From Lucifuga dentata (taxonomy: Eukaryota; Chordata; Actinopteri; Ophidiiformes; Bythitidae): a DNA stretch of 64,000 bases. The stretch spans positions 40,722 to 104,721 of the forward strand of contig VXCM01002844.1 of NCBI GenBank assembly GCA_014773175.1. Direction: 5' to 3'. The notes below the pieces were generated by a model. That model was not told the DNA's origin, did not search any database, and saw only the letters and a list, made by a program, of their open reading frames with translations. Positions 11,317 to 21,876 of this stretch are shown here, piece after piece (the stretch's first letter is position 1; every line of letters starts with the position of its first letter). A program made the translations under genes and the position numbers.

Positions 11317-12701
11317 TTCGGCTCAGTTTGAACAAGCTCCTGAGCCTCAGAAGAACTCCAGCTCACCTGTCGTCTGGCTCTCATTTCAAAGCACTTTCAT
11401 CTCCTCCTCTGATTTGTTTTATAAAGTTTTCGTTTTCCCTCCCAGACGTCTTTGGTTGATCTTTAATTCATTGATGCCCGAGTTCACGCCAAGTTCACTC
11501 GGCAAACTTTTCTCTTTTCCTCAGCTCTCTTACTGTCTCACTTTTCCTCTCAGAAACTCTCTCGCCTCCAACCAAACTCTCTCGAGTGGTTTACTGAGAC
11601 TGTTACTGAATAAAAGCTGCACTGAATTCATTCCTTTATGGAAATGCCACACACTGTACTGTGTTTGAGCAAAGTCATTCCATATTTTAATATGGTTTAG
11701 AATCGAATGCACTTGATTTTTTGTTTTGTCCAGCAACGAGGAGTTTATCATTTCACGCACTGATATTGTTGTTCTCAATTTTAAGCTTAGTTGTTGCCAT
11801 TTCAAGACTTGATTTGAGATTCATAATTGAACATAATCAATCTTTTAAAAGTGTAGCTGGATATTTTGGATTTGGATTATGCCTCAATTGAATGGATATC
11901 AGCATCTTCTTTAAAAAAAAAAAGAAAAAAAGGAAAAGGACGTGACAATGTAGTTTAGAGCAAAATATAAACTTTCTGCAGAGGTGTAAAGAAAAGATGA
12001 GCAAATGTTTTTGAATTACTAATGAGTTTCATTCACATTTCCATTTTATTTTAGTGTTTTAGAGTGAAAAGCTTCCATATTTTTATGGTTTGAAACACAG
12101 GTGAAGGTTTACAACCTGAACCAATATGAGCACGGGGCCGATGACATTCTGATAATGGGAACCGATGGCCTCTGGGATGTCTTGTCCAACCAGGAAGTAG
12201 CTGAAGCTGTCACCACCTTTCTTGCCAACTGTGATCCGGATGACCTGCACAGGTGTGACACTTCGTTTCGGCATCTTAGTGCAGCAAATTTTCTATCCAG
12301 TGTTGCATTTTATTGCATTATTATGCCTGAATATTAAGCTGTTACTGCAGAGTTGTTGCATATTTCATTTAACAGCATCATTGTTTCAGTGATCAATTTC
12401 ATCCATGGCTGTTCAACTGTTTCATGCTTGTTAACATAAATCGCTAAATAGAGTTGTTTTGTTCAATTTAGAAAAAAAAATACTGTGGTATCAACATTTT
12501 GGGAGCCCCTACTGCAGGTTGATGTCTTCATTATTACGCCCCCTGTTGGTCAGGTACACAATGGCAGCACAGGATCTTGTGATGCGAGCACGTGGCGTGC
12601 TGAGGGACCGGGGCTGGAGGATCACCAACGAGCGTCTGGGCTCCGGGGACGATATCTCCGTCTTCATCATACCGCTGATGTATGGCAACCGACAGCCATA
12701 G
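2018..12701 (+). CDS. ppm1h: Protein phosphatase PPM1H (PP2C family), 5' exon missing
   Basis: PPM1H is a metal-dependent Ser/Thr phosphatase of the PP2C family; in mammals it removes LRRK2-placed phosphates from Rab GTPases. Coding exons: 2018-2389, 3471-3583, 4546-4630, 4973-5091, 7228-7291, 10953-11060, 12101-12252, 12554-12701 (stop TAG). Phases join cleanly to 386 residues, against about 514 in human, so the N-terminal exon is outside the window. Visible PP2C motifs in order are HYWALFDGHAGSGAAVV (metal-binding Asp and Gly), YVGNAGDSRA, TPESERQRLQFL, HLEFPRRVQRKEVGKRMLYRD (flap region), ATIGVTRGLGDHDLKVHD, GTDGLWDVLSNQEVAEA and GSGDDISVFIIPL. The TRAASLRG segment in the first visible exon is typical of PPM1H rather than PPM1J or PPM1M, which are the alternatives. 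The donor at 5092 is an unusual GTTGGT, required because the Trp codon is split TG|G. Introns carry MITEs, a coiled-coil ORF and dinucleotide repeats. Confidence 0.88.
2395..2425 (+). repeat. (AC)15 microsatellite just after a splice donor
   Basis: The donor GTGAG of the ppm1h exon ending at 2389 runs directly into an AC tract. It is the reverse complement of the TG tract that precedes the same exon, so the two could pair in the pre-mRNA with the exon in the loop. Confidence 0.97.
2736..2749 (+). promoter_or_regulatory. CTCF-like site
   Basis: CCACTAGATGGCAG matches every position of the vertebrate CTCF core (CCASYAGRKGGCRS). It lies in the ppm1h intron after the exon ending at 2389. Occupancy is inferred from the motif only. 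Confidence 0.5.
5092..7227 (+). other. ppm1h intron with MITE and assembly duplication
   Basis: This intron separates the exons ending at 5091 and starting at 7228. It holds MITE copy B (5355-5941) and a single-N gap at 6309, where 6246-6308 is repeated as 6310-6372. The remaining sequence shows no recognisable gene. The 97-residue open frame around 5981-6274 has no similarity I recognise. Confidence 0.6.
5355..5941 (+). repeat. TTAA-MITE copy B (complete, reference copy)
   Basis: This is a 587-base non-autonomous DNA element. It begins TTAAAGGATCATACCACCC and ends GGTGGTATGGTCCTTTAA. The ends are long terminal inverted repeats of about 85-90 bases: each carries CATGTTTGAGCCTAATATA or its complement and extends inward to the CATTTCCCAAAG / CTTTGGGAAATG block. 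TTAA is present at both outer ends of nearly every complete copy, consistent with a TTAA target-site duplication as in piggyBac-type elements, but no transposase is encoded. The internal part includes AAATCTCTTAATCTTTC-like, ACACCCACCTTAAAAATCG and GTGGAGACATACATT segments. Confidence 0.93.
7296..7324 (+). repeat. (TG)n microsatellite after ppm1h donor
   Basis: The donor GTAAG of the exon ending at 7291 continues directly into a run of about 14 TG units. Confidence 0.95.
8492..8800 (+). repeat. hAT-like non-autonomous repeat fragment
   Basis: The fragment begins with CAGAGGTGTAAAGAGTA and contains several ACTCAAGTAAAAGTA-type units. This is a pattern common in fish hAT-derived repeats. A single-N gap at 8724 duplicates 64 bases inside it. 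The family is assigned from the terminal motif and the characteristic AAGTAAAAGT units only. Confidence 0.55.
8833..9300 (+). repeat. TTAA-MITE copy C (diverged, right end not found)
   Basis: The left end TTAAAGGACTATATCAGC and the internal blocks (CATGTTTGAGCCCAGTA, CCACCTTAAAATTCAG, GCGGAGACATACATT) identify an old copy. It shares AGCCCA and other variants with the copy at 40341-40930, which suggests an older subfamily. It contains a run of 22 A at 9179-9200 and has no recognisable right TIR. Confidence 0.8.
9552..10196 (+). CDS. Intronic coiled-coil ORF, 214 residues, unknown family
   Basis: I do not recognise this protein. It is one uninterrupted frame from ATG 9552 to TGA 10194-10196, on the same strand as its host gene ppm1h and wholly inside an intron. 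An in-frame TGA at 9528-9530 limits extension upstream. The composition is rich in Glu, Lys, Gln, Asp, Leu and Met with almost no Pro or Gly, typical of a long coiled coil. No signal peptide or membrane segment is seen. It holds three imperfect repeats of 65-67 residues. Each has a block like DALKQEIQELRRDNMA (DNA starts near 9654, 9849 and 10050) followed by a SVxDRIxSVxxxKE-like block and an LKVEKDVMSQQ-like block. The repeats are also visible in the DNA, pointing to tandem duplication. It could be a retrocopied coiled-coil gene, a nested gene, an alternative ppm1h exon or a transposon-borne ORF. Function is unknown. Confidence 0.45.
   Translation: MTVALIDHTDALKRGTNELKQKMKVENEAISQENEVLKQEIHKLQKDNMALRDSLTEKITSVMNAREALLTQQNDALKHEIHDINQKLKVEKDVMSQQTDAMKDEIQDLRQEYMGLQCLVIDGINAVMAAKEDMVMLIEVNEDLNDEISTLNKRLKEDEELMNQQADALKQEIQELRRDNMAHQDSVNDRIISVKDEKEQLNQKLKFLDEWFSY
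10330..10785 (+). repeat. Interspersed repeat, Tc1-like ends (copy 1)
   Basis: The sequence from ATGATTATACTATGTCTG to AAACTTTTGAGCGATG matches, in reverse complement, the sequence at 50845-51500 inside the slc6a13 gene. Shared blocks include GGTTTAAAAT/CATTTGCAAGAAG, GACAATTGT, TTCTCTACATGAAT and TCTAGAGCAT on opposite strands. The CTTTTGAGCG terminus resembles Tc1/mariner-type ends. No transposase frame is present. Confidence 0.65.
10803..10893 (+). repeat. LINE 3'-end remnant with GGAT tail
   Basis: The text TGGAAGTGTCTAGAGATCAC, then CAGGAAGAGCTGAAAGATG, then an (ATGG)n tail matches the 3' end common in fish non-LTR elements, which encodes ERLGxxQEELE. Related pieces lie at 19450-19660 (- strand) and 61499-61627. 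Confidence 0.6.
12538..12549 (-). promoter_or_regulatory. CTCF-like site beside the last ppm1h acceptor
   Basis: On the - strand CCAACAGGGGGC matches the CTCF core with one mismatch. It ends four bases before the first base of the last coding exon, so a bound protein would sit on the splice acceptor in the DNA. A weaker match lies on the - strand near 11069-11084. Confidence 0.3.
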
Positions 12702-13723
12702 GAACCTAACGGGGGCCAGCTGTGGACCAAGGACCTGAAGGACCTGCGGTCCAAAACCAGCAGGATTGATTCGGTCACTCCTGAAGTCAAAACACCCCTC
12801 GGTGCTGTTTGCACATTTCTTACCTTCCTGTTATACTAATATTTGGTGGTACATTTAGATATTTTTTTTTTTTAGGTGTCACATCTTTACAGGAGATCTG
12901 GAAAGTTCAGCCACCAGATTTGGCTGATTGAGGGACCCACAGTTTCATACTTCCACCTCCCGATACCAAACTCTAACACCTGGTAATTTAATATCATTTT
13001 CCTGTCGTGCATCCCATTTTCCAAGACGTAATCTTGCCTGTTTCCAGTATCAGGGAAAAAAAGAAGTTAAATGTTGGCGATGATGACTGGATGTTGGAAA
13101 TTGACTGCTCCTGAACTTCTGCAGAGATGTGCGTGCTAGAAAAGGTAAATGTTCTTCCAAAGTGAAGAAAAGACTTTCTCTCTCCTCTCCCTTTGCTATG
13201 CTGTATAATACTTGGTCCATCCATCCTCTTTACTCATTTCAGTCCTCCCCCTTTCTCTTCATGCTGTACAGTAAACGAGTTGTTTCTGACGAAAATACCT
13301 CCGCATCTCGTGAGCATGGACGGGTTAGCCGTGTGTTTCTGTTTTTGCCACAGCGTGGCTTTGAAGGAGTCTCCCTTAAACTGCTTCCAGTTTACCAGAA
13401 CTGATTTGAAATAACGGTGACAGATTTGAGGCTCAGCTCCGCTTTGTCATTCCCATTGTGCACATGTGAGTGATGTTTGTGGTTGACAAGAGCTCGGAGA
13501 GACCGAAGCTGTTTGTTATATTCAAGAAGGAAAGGCTTGTGGTCCCAGGAAAGGTGTTTCATGTGCAAACGAGAGAATACACAGCTGAGAATGTGGACAG
13601 AAGAAACCTTGCAGCAGCTTTGAGTTAGAGAAGCTCTTCAGAGACCGTTGAATTCGGTTTTAACTACACATGCGCTCGTGCAAACAGTTTGCCTCACATT
13701 CTCAGTTTAGTCAGCCTGGAGGA

Positions 13724-14308
13724 TTAAAGGACCATACCATCCATTCTGCATGTTTGAGCCTAATATGTTCAATTTTCATACACATAAGGTTACTGATGCT
13801 CATTTCCCAAAGGATAAAACCGTATTTCAGCTTTCTTGATATTTTGGAAAATCTCTTAATCTTTCAAAATCAAATATTCAAGTGATACATCCACCTTAAA
13901 AATCCATGTTTCTCCTGCTAATAGTTACACAGCCTTATGAAATCACAGTCGTTTAAATTTTTCAATAAACCAGGTCTTCTTTTGGGACTATATTCCCCGG
14001 TGGAGACATACATTCACTCTGCGCTTTTTATTGTGCTTAAACACTAAAATTACAAAACTTTGAAAAAATCTGAATACAGGTCTTGTTCACGATGATGGAT
14101 TACCTATCCCAAGAATGTTTCAAGTATCAACAAGTTGATTTTAATAGCAGAATGAACTGAAACCAATGGAGGTCTGGAAGGTAGGAAAAACATTTTTAAT
14201 TCACCGTTCCAGTAGTATGCTTTGGGAAATGATTGTCAGTAACGTTACATGTATGAAAATTGAATATATTAGGCTCAAACATGCAAAATGGATGGTATGG
14301 TCCTTTAA
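13724..14308 (+). repeat. TTAA-MITE copy D (complete)
   Basis: A 585-base forward copy with TTAA at both ends (13724-13727 and 14305-14308) and matching long TIRs. It is close to copy B in sequence. Confidence 0.92.
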
Positions 14309-14317
14309 ATATGATGT

Positions 14318-14330
14318 CCACCAGGGGGCA
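14318..14330 (+). promoter_or_regulatory. CTCF-like site
   Basis: CCACCAGGGGGCA matches the CTCF core exactly. It lies ten bases from the end of MITE copy D, between ppm1h and let-7i. The sequence is seen; binding is inferred. Confidence 0.45.
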
Positions 14331-15165
14331 ATGTGAGGCACGAAACGGATCATTCCTGTTGGACATCGGAACATAAATAAGCTACTTCTGATTTTGCTCA
14401 ACAGCGTAAAGAAAGATGGTGTCAGTGAGCAGATCTGAAATTTTACTTAAGTTGTGAAGGCAACAGAAACAGCAGAGATGATGATGGAGAATTTCAGCCA
14501 TTTGTCTGATTGCATAGCATTAATTCAAGAGGATGCGCACAACCAACACTTCAGACGAACGCAGGGATACAATCTTGGGGTCAGTAATGTCAGCAGCACC
14601 GTGACAATGGGAAGCTGATCGAGCACAGCAGGATTTGTACGACTCCGCGTATCACCTCCATTGTCGCCACTGTTTCTTGACATGAGTTTACTTGATTGTC
14701 AGTCAGGGATGATTTACATTTTGGCGATCACATTGCCTGCAGTACGTAAAGCACGCAAGCACATATGTGAGGAACATTGCACAGAATACGTGTTGTTAAA
14801 CTCGAGTATAACCCCAGTGCACAGGAAATGAAAAGTGGTCAATCATTTTATCAAGCACACAGTAAGAAAATGTGCTCTGTCACAAAACGTTCAATCTACC
14901 GTTGAGTTCGTAGATTAAAATGTTCCTTTTCTTTTACAGATTTTACAGATTTTCTTGAAAGTATCAGTATCTTATTTCTGCACTTAACTGCGGCAGCTCC
15001 ATCTGAACAACCTGCACATTGATGGTTCTGGCGTTTTAGCTCCACAGAAATCACTTGTGTATGTGGTGAGGGTTCTAAAGGTGGCGCTCTTTCTCCATCA
15101 AATCAGCTACAGGGAACATCACTGCACTTCTAACTTCCACTAAGCTGCTTTTGCTTCTGAAAATG

Positions 15166-15842
15166 TAAAGCCCCTTTCAGTCATGCAGCCCTTTCTGTTC
15201 ATTTGCTGGCAGTTTAACACTTCAGCCTCACGTTTCAAAAGCAACCCGAGTCACTTTTCTGTAAATGTGTTGCCTGCAATGTTACTAAGTAACATTTCCT
15301 TTACACTTCCTTTCACCAGCAAAGCTACGTACCAGCATATGGCGCTCTGACGTCAGATGTTTTTGTGTGTAGCATGCGTACCAAACTCTGCATCTCGGTC
15401 ACATATATTTTATGAGCGGTAAAATGGCTGGAAATTGGTCTGATGCAGAAATTGGAGAGCTGCTCTCCAACCACGCTGAGACCAGATAAGCAGACATGTC
15501 GCTGTGTAACCGTACACAATCTCTCACCTCGTGTATTATACGTAACTTCCTGGCCTGGCAGATGCCAAATATCGTGTGAGAATTTTTGCCTCTGTCTGTA
15601 AAGGTCCTTGAATGTTTTGAAGAGAGCCTTTACAGGGGAGCATATCTATGTTCCCATGGTTCTGTCTTCCCCAGTTCAATATTCTGTTAACACACATTAA
15701 GTGTTAACATGTCCCTATAATCTGGGAAGACAGGGAGTCATTCCTGTTCCCAGGGTCCATTGAGCTGGGGAACATAGGACCCTGGGAATATAGGAATGAA
15801 CCCTTTACGGTACTTAAGCACCATGTCTGAAAGGGGCTTAAA
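15166..15842. repeat. Candidate fold-back DNA element
   Basis: The left end TAAAGCCCCTTTCAGTCATG is the near-perfect inverse of the right end CATGTCTGAAAGGGGCTTA, about 675 bases apart. This is the form expected of a MITE. No clear target-site duplication or coding capacity is seen. This family differs from the TTAA-MITE. Confidence 0.5.
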
Positions 15843-17627
15843 ACAGATAATGCAGGAAAAGGTGGAAATTTAAGATTTTCAGAAAATCTTTTCAAACTGA
15901 CTTCAATTTTGCAGACTGAGCACAGATGAAATGATACAGGCGTCGGTGTTCTCACACTTCAGGCTGACCCTCGCCATGACATGTAGGATGACAAAAATTT
16001 GCAACATTCCCTGCAGCAGGGAATATGAATAAATTTATAACCACCGTTGAGAAAAATAGTTGTGAAATACAATCAGAGTCAAAGAGAAGGTCTAGAAGTT
16101 AATGGTTGCATTGATTTGTTTTAACATGTTGGCCATGTGTCATAAGCTTAGGTACGCTTTTCATTTGTCTGTAGAGGGAAGTTTTAATTAACTTTTTAAT
16201 GGATGGAGTGATTTTCCTGTATGTCAGGGATGCAGTGAGATGATGAAGGCCTGGGATTATACACGACGGTGCAATGGTTTACACTGCTCTCTGTTTATAG
16301 CGACTGAATTTGTGTGTGTGTACTGAAATGTTAGTGACTTTATGTGTAAACGCGCAAAGATCGCGTCTTTGCAGGATTGTTTTCCCTTGAGTAATCATGC
16401 GAATCCCAGATGTTTTACTTTTATTTGCTGTTACTGTTAATGAAGCAGAATTATGATGAAGGACGTGAAAGCAATCGCCCAATTATGGCCATTTTGAAGT
16501 TTCATATTTTGTAATTATGAATACAAAGAATGTAAGAAATCATACCAACAAATGAGAAACCTAGAAAGTGTTGATGAGTTTGAAATAACAATGTTACCAA
16601 AAAAAAAAAAGAGATGAGATTCCTAAATTGAAAATCCTCCAGGATCCCTTTAAGATCTGCTCATCTTGCTGAGTTTATTCTATTTTTACCTTTTGCCCAC
16701 ACTCACATTATGCTTATGAGTTATTCTATATTCATCCAGGCTGTGTCGCTCAGCCTGCCAGACTGGGTCTAAGGTGCAGGACATGAGAATTAATCTGGAG
16801 GACGAGGAATCGTACACTTCAGCAGATCATTACAAAGAGTTTGATTTTAATATTTATGAGTGTTTGATTGGTTTAATGGTACGAGTTTGAAATCGCACTG
16901 GCCTCCTCTGATCTAAAGCTGGAGCGAAATATGAAAATGAGTTTTTACAGATTGACTGAATCCAAAGGAGTTTTTTGGAAACGGCGTAGTGCCAGAATGA
17001 GTCTTAATATGTTAACGTGTGCCATTCTGCTGCATGAGCTTTCACCATCTTTTATTTTTACTTGCAGGTGTTTACATTTTCCTGAACTCCATATGGTGCA
17101 ATTTTCCTCATATACATTCCATGCTAGAATTATTTTCATTTTAAAAGTAATGTAATTGCATGGGATTTGTACTGAAAGACGCGCCGTGTCATTTTGTGCT
17201 CTTGTACCTGTCACATTAGTTACATCTTTTCCTTCCATCAAATAAGCTATTTGACAAGTACTACCTTAGTTTTGATCTCTTTTGAATAATGTGTTATTTA
17301 AAGGTTTGATGTTTGTTGTTTTTTGAAACGATTGTAACGGAAGTGATCTTAGGTTTGCAGAGTGGATTTGGACATTTGTGAAACAGGATTTTTTTTTTTT
17401 TTTTTTNTTTTTTTTTTTTTTTTGTTAAACCTGTTATGGCACCGTCCAGGCGTTGTCTCAGCATGTGTTTCGGTCCAGCAGAGCAACTTCAGACAAACAG
17501 AATTTGACATATAATCCCATTACACCCTGCATCAAAGTGCCATATTCTTATCTGCATTCAGCCTACGTTGGAATCCAATCTCAGTAGGTGGCTGTTACGC
17601 TATTAAAACCAGAGTTCATCCAGTTTT

Positions 17628-18219
17628 TTAAAGGACCATACCACCCCTTTGCATATTTGAGCCTAATATATTCAATTTTATACATGTTACGTTACTGACA
17701 ACCATTTCCCAAAGGATAAGACTATTTCAGCTTTCATGATATTTTGCAAAATCTCTTAATCTTTCAAAATCAAATATTCAAGTGATACATCCACCTTAAA
17801 AATTGATGTTTCACCTGCTAATAGTTACGCAACCTTATGAAGTCATGGTCATTAAAAGTATTCGATAAATGCAGATCTTCTTTTGGGACTGTATTCTCCA
17901 GTGGAGACATACATTCACTCCACACTTTTTTATTGTGCTTAAATGCTAAAATTACATAACTTCTAAAAAAAAAATCTGAATACACATCTTGTGTATGATG
18001 ATGGATTACCTATCCCAACAACGTTTCAAGTACCAACAAGTTGATTTTAATAGTGTACCAGAATGAACTGAAACCAGTGGCGGTCTGGAAGGTAGGAAAA
18101 ACATTTTTAACTCACCATTCCAGTGGTATGCTTTGGGAAATGGATATCAGTAACGTAACATGTATGAAAATTGAATATATTAGGCTCAAACATGCTAAAT
18201 GGGTGGTATGGTCCTTTAA
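17628..18219 (+). repeat. TTAA-MITE copy E (complete)
   Basis: A 592-base forward copy with TTAA at both termini and long TIRs, closely similar to copies B and D. Confidence 0.92.
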
Positions 18220-19777
18220 CAACTAATAACATTTTTGGCTTAGGCTTTTGCTTCCTGCGTTGCTGGTGCAGACATTACGACAAGTCACAGCATTTGATTT
18301 AAAACAACTTTATTAACAACAGTGAGCAGAGCCAGGAAGACGAGGCAGGGTGACGTTTTCAACCCGGGGTGGATTCCATCTCACCAATGTGCATTTACAC
18401 CTGGCCAGTTGTAACTGAGATCTGGATACAGTATGAGCCAGACAACAAGTATGTGATCCAGCAGGTGTAAATGGGGCTATAAAGAAAGAATTTGGTAACT
18501 GCAAGCATCTGAAGACAAAGTCTGAACGGATCCTCAGGATGTGATGAATGTTAGTCCTTCTACCTGTGGTACAAATTCATAATCAGCATCATTAAGCCTT
18601 TTCTCTTAGATGAATGTGAAAGAATTGTTTTTATTTATTTTTCTCATCCTCTTGTGCCACCCAGCTGTTGAGCATGGACATCAACTCAGGTTCAGCACGT
18701 TTGGATAAAGATTTTTCCGAAAGTAGCGAGTCCTTCAAGGTGGCTTTGCTGCAAATATACGAGCGAGGAATGGTGCATTTAGGTGCCATTGGAATTGAAA
18801 GTTTATGTTTTATGTAAAAGATTTTTCCAAATCCAGTTCTGGGATAATGAGAAGAGACACAAGGGTCTTTCTGTAGCAAAGGGGAAGTTTGAAAACCATT
18901 TGGGAACCATTTAAAGTGACCATTGTGCTACCCTCAACCTCTTTGTTTGTGAATGTGAAATGTACATTTTGTATAAGAAAGATAAATTATGAAGTCAAAA
19001 TGATATTTTTAATGTTTCATTGTGCAACTATGACCTTTTTTTTGGGGGGGGGGGGGGNGGGGGGGGGGGGGAGCTTCAGTGTTTCTTTTCCAAAAAAGAA
19101 AATAAATGTTTAAGATCAGTGTAAGAACTGTATAGTTTTGTGTTATTGAAAACCAAAGTGGCTGTGAAGTTCAATATACAAGCATCCAAATTTAATAGTC
19201 TTCCAAAACTTTACAGTGGCAATCCAAATCAATGACCGCAGCAAATCAACTCTCAAAGAGCAAGAAACGAAACAGAAGTGTGAAACAAATCAATATTACT
19301 GTTTGCATTCTCTGAGATCCATGTTTGAAGAACAAAGTCAACTATATTCTGAGCACTCCTTAATGAATCCCTCTGCGGGCTGAGTGCTCGCTGAATCTCA
19401 ACTATTGCACAGCAAATAGCAGGATAGATTCATATACTTTTATTATAGACCATCTATCCATATTTCATCACTTTTCTGTGTTATGAAGGCAAAGTGGCCA
19501 GATGTCACTTTCCTTAGTTCCTTACCCACATCATCCAGGCCTTCCTGAAGGGTCCCAAGACGTTCCCAGGCTGGATGAGATACATTGTCCCAACAGTGTA
19601 TTCTGGGTCTGCCCCATGGTCTCCTTCCAGTTGGACATGCCCAGAAACCGATTTCTTTTATCAAATCTATCATACAATAAAAATGATGAATTATTAATTC
19701 TTACACTTTCTCTACAGTATTTGACACTATCATTCGGTTTGTGTCCAATAATTATCCAAATCAACTGCACATGCTCT
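18220..19777 (+). other. Intergenic, repeat debris only
   Basis: No gene was recognised. A short inverted repeat with GCATTTACACCTGG / CAGGTGTAAATG ends lies at about 18388-18478, possibly a MITE end pair. A G-run gap (N at 19058) and a reverse-strand LINE remnant (19450-19660) follow. Confidence 0.55.
19450..19660 (-). repeat. LINE ORF2 C-terminal remnant
   Basis: The - strand encodes CPTGRRPWGRPRIHCWDN followed by SHPAWERLGTLQEGLDDV. This matches the GRPRxRWRDxISxLAWERLGxxxEELE signature at the C-terminus of fish non-LTR retrotransposon ORF2. The fragment is degenerate and 5'-truncated. Confidence 0.7.
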
Positions 19778-20418
19778 TTAAAGGACCATACCATCCATTT
19801 TGCATGTTTGAGCCTAATATATTCATTTTATATATATATGTAAGGTTACTGACAATCGTTTCCCAAAGGATGAAACCATATTTCAGTTTTCCTGATAGTT
19901 TGCAAAATCTCTTAATCTTTCAAAATCAAATATTCAAGCAATACGCCCACCTTAAAAATCGATGTNCAAAATCTCTTAATCTTTCAAAATCAAATATTCA
20001 AGCAATACGCCCACCTTAAAAATCGATGTTTCGCCTGCTAATTACAAAGTCAGTCATTTTAAATTTTTGATAAACGCAGGCCTTTTTTCTGGAACTATAT
20101 TCCCTGGTGGAGACATACACTCACTCCACGCTTTTTATTACTTAAACACTAAAATTACAAAACTTAGAAAAAAAAAAACCCTGAATATACATCTTGTTCA
20201 TGATGATGGATTACCTATCCCAAGAACGTTTCAAGTATCAACAAGTTGATTTTAATAGCGTACCAGAATGAACTGAAACCAATGGCGATCTGGAAGGTAG
20301 GAAAAACATTTCTAATTCACCATTGTAGTAGTATGCTTTGGGAAATGATCGTCAGTAACCTGTATGGAAATTGAATATATTAGGCTCAAACATGCAAAAT
20401 GATAACATGGTCCTTTAA
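19778..20418 (+). repeat. TTAA-MITE copy F (with assembly duplication)
   Basis: A forward copy with TTAA at both ends. It contains the single-N gap at 19966, where 19903-19965 is repeated after the N. The true copy is therefore about 577 bases. It lies roughly 300 bases beyond the 3' side of let-7i. Confidence 0.9.
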
Positions 20419-20530
20419 TCTTGTCATTCCCCATATATTATGTTAAATGAAAGAAATTCGATAAAAATCAGACGATAGATGATAATTATTTGAATTCACT
20501 GACGCAAGAAAAACGTATCATTTTGATTGC

Positions 20531-20536
20531 TTTATT
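20531..20536 (-). terminator. Possible poly(A) signal of the let-7i primary transcript
   Basis: AATAAA on the - strand, about 180 bases past the let-7i hairpin in the direction of its transcription. It is a plausible 3' end for the primary transcript, but a single hexamer is weak evidence. Confidence 0.3.
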
Positions 20537-20715
20537 AACAAAACAAGCACAGATATTTCAGTTTTGATATACATCTGACTCCGGTCATTTTATGGACAGC
20601 AGCTTGAAGGGAAACCTGATTACTGCGAAGGAAAAGTGCGTCTCCGTTGTGTCCCACACAGCCAGCTCAGTCCGCCACGTGGATCCCGTTTGATTCCTGA
20701 TGCGAGTCGCCAGCG

Positions 20716-20799
20716 CCGGCAAGGCAGTAGATTGCGCAGTCATCTCCACAGGGGGTAACATGACAACCCAGTAACAGCACAAACTACTACCTCAGACAG
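20716..20799 (-). ncRNA. let-7i: microRNA let-7i precursor hairpin
   Basis: On the - strand the 5' arm at 20794-20773 begins TGAGGTAGTAGTTTGTGC and is identical over all 22 bases to vertebrate let-7i-5p as I recall it. The variant bases TTTGTGC separate let-7i from other let-7 members. The 3' arm at 20739-20718 begins CTGCGCAATCTACTGCC and differs from the human 3' arm at only a couple of positions. The loop retains GGGTTGT and CTGTGGAGAT as in mammalian let-7i. The mature RNA represses mRNAs such as lin28 and ras family targets and marks differentiation. It is convergent with ppm1h, the same relative arrangement as in human 12q14, which supports orthology. A short reading frame across the hairpin is incidental. 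Confidence 0.95.
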
Positions 20800-21470
20800 C
20801 GACTGGCCTCTGGTGTCCTCTCAGTGTGTCCTCACTGCGGCGGTCCGCCTGGATCTCTGTTGTGCGTAAAAGCGCACAGAAATGTCGTGCGTAAAAACGT
20901 GGCCGCACGAAAGAAACGAGACAAAAACCACACCCATGTCTAGGAAAGGAAAGAAAATACCTTCCCGCATCTTTTCCACATTTCCTGCCCCTGCTGCTCT
21001 CCTCAGGTGACCTCAGTAAAAGCGACATATGGCAGGACAGCGGGACATCGACGGTTTCCCGTTAACCGGCACCTTACAGCCCACATTGGCAGATCACAAA
21101 ACGGAGGCGGTGTTAATGTTCATTAAACGGAGTCAAAAGTAAAATATTGTCTTTTTGCATAAAACTGAGGGTAAATTAATATCTGATCTCCAGATTTCAA
21201 AAATTAAATACATAAAAACATTAGTTAACAGAAACGCCATTTCCAAAATCAAATCCATTTTTGAAAATATCAGTCTAACAATCATTAACATAGACTTGTT
21301 TCACCATATGAGATTAAAAATTAACAATCATACGTGAATCCGTTTTAATTTTCTTTAAATATAACGGATTTTCCCCCACGATTCTTAATTCCGCGTCGCG
21401 TCTCTCACCTTAACATCTGAGCAGCAGGAGACATGTTTTATAATCTATTGTTGTCTATTCTGTGTCTGCG

Positions 21471-21502
<32 letters not shown>

Positions 21503-21876
21503 GCACACGCACACACACACGCACACACACACAAAGTCCTCGTCATATCCACTCGATTTAAAAAATAAAAAATAATTTTAAAATCCATAAATCAGCGCAG
21601 AAGATTTTATTTCCCTTTTTCCTCCACGCAAATAGAAGCAGACAGCGTGTCTGAGCTGTAAGTGTGGAATATGAGTGGATTTCACGGCTCGGCGTGGATA
21701 AAATTCGCGGGGACGAGTGCAGGCAATGACTGAGATTGGAGAAAATGAAGATAATTCACTCGGATGGATTTTTCTGGACAACGGAAACGTCTGCAGAATT
21801 AAGAATATGGCAACTGGCGCCATCAGCTGGTGATTTAAAAGAGACATTTATTTTTTTATTTATTTTTTTTTAAATC
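20800..21876 (-). other. Upstream region of let-7i
   Basis: No protein gene was recognised. The part up to about 21060 is relatively GC- and CpG-rich compared with the AT-rich flanks, and may include the let-7i promoter or primary-transcript exon. A (TC)n-(AC)n microsatellite follows at 21471-21533. Confidence 0.4.
21471..21533 (+). repeat. (TC)n(AC)n compound microsatellite
   Basis: About 14 TC units are followed by interrupted CA units. Confidence 0.95.

Larger units (their letters stand above)
12702..17627 (+). other. ppm1h 3' region and intergenic, no protein gene seen
   Basis: After the ppm1h stop the sequence holds the 3'UTR, whose end I cannot place because no convincing poly(A) signal lies close by. 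It also holds MITE copy D, a CTCF-like site, a fold-back element (15166-15842) and a homopolymer gap (17407). Open frames are short and show no conserved motifs. Confidence 0.6.

Noticed and set aside
11280..11668. 118-residue plus-strand frame in a ppm1h intron
   Set aside because: It starts in a poly-T run, is not flanked by convincing splice sites and resembles no known protein.
20585..20782. 65-residue minus-strand frame near a poly(A) signal
   Set aside because: It overlaps the let-7i hairpin, which explains the conservation. There is no sign of a protein family.
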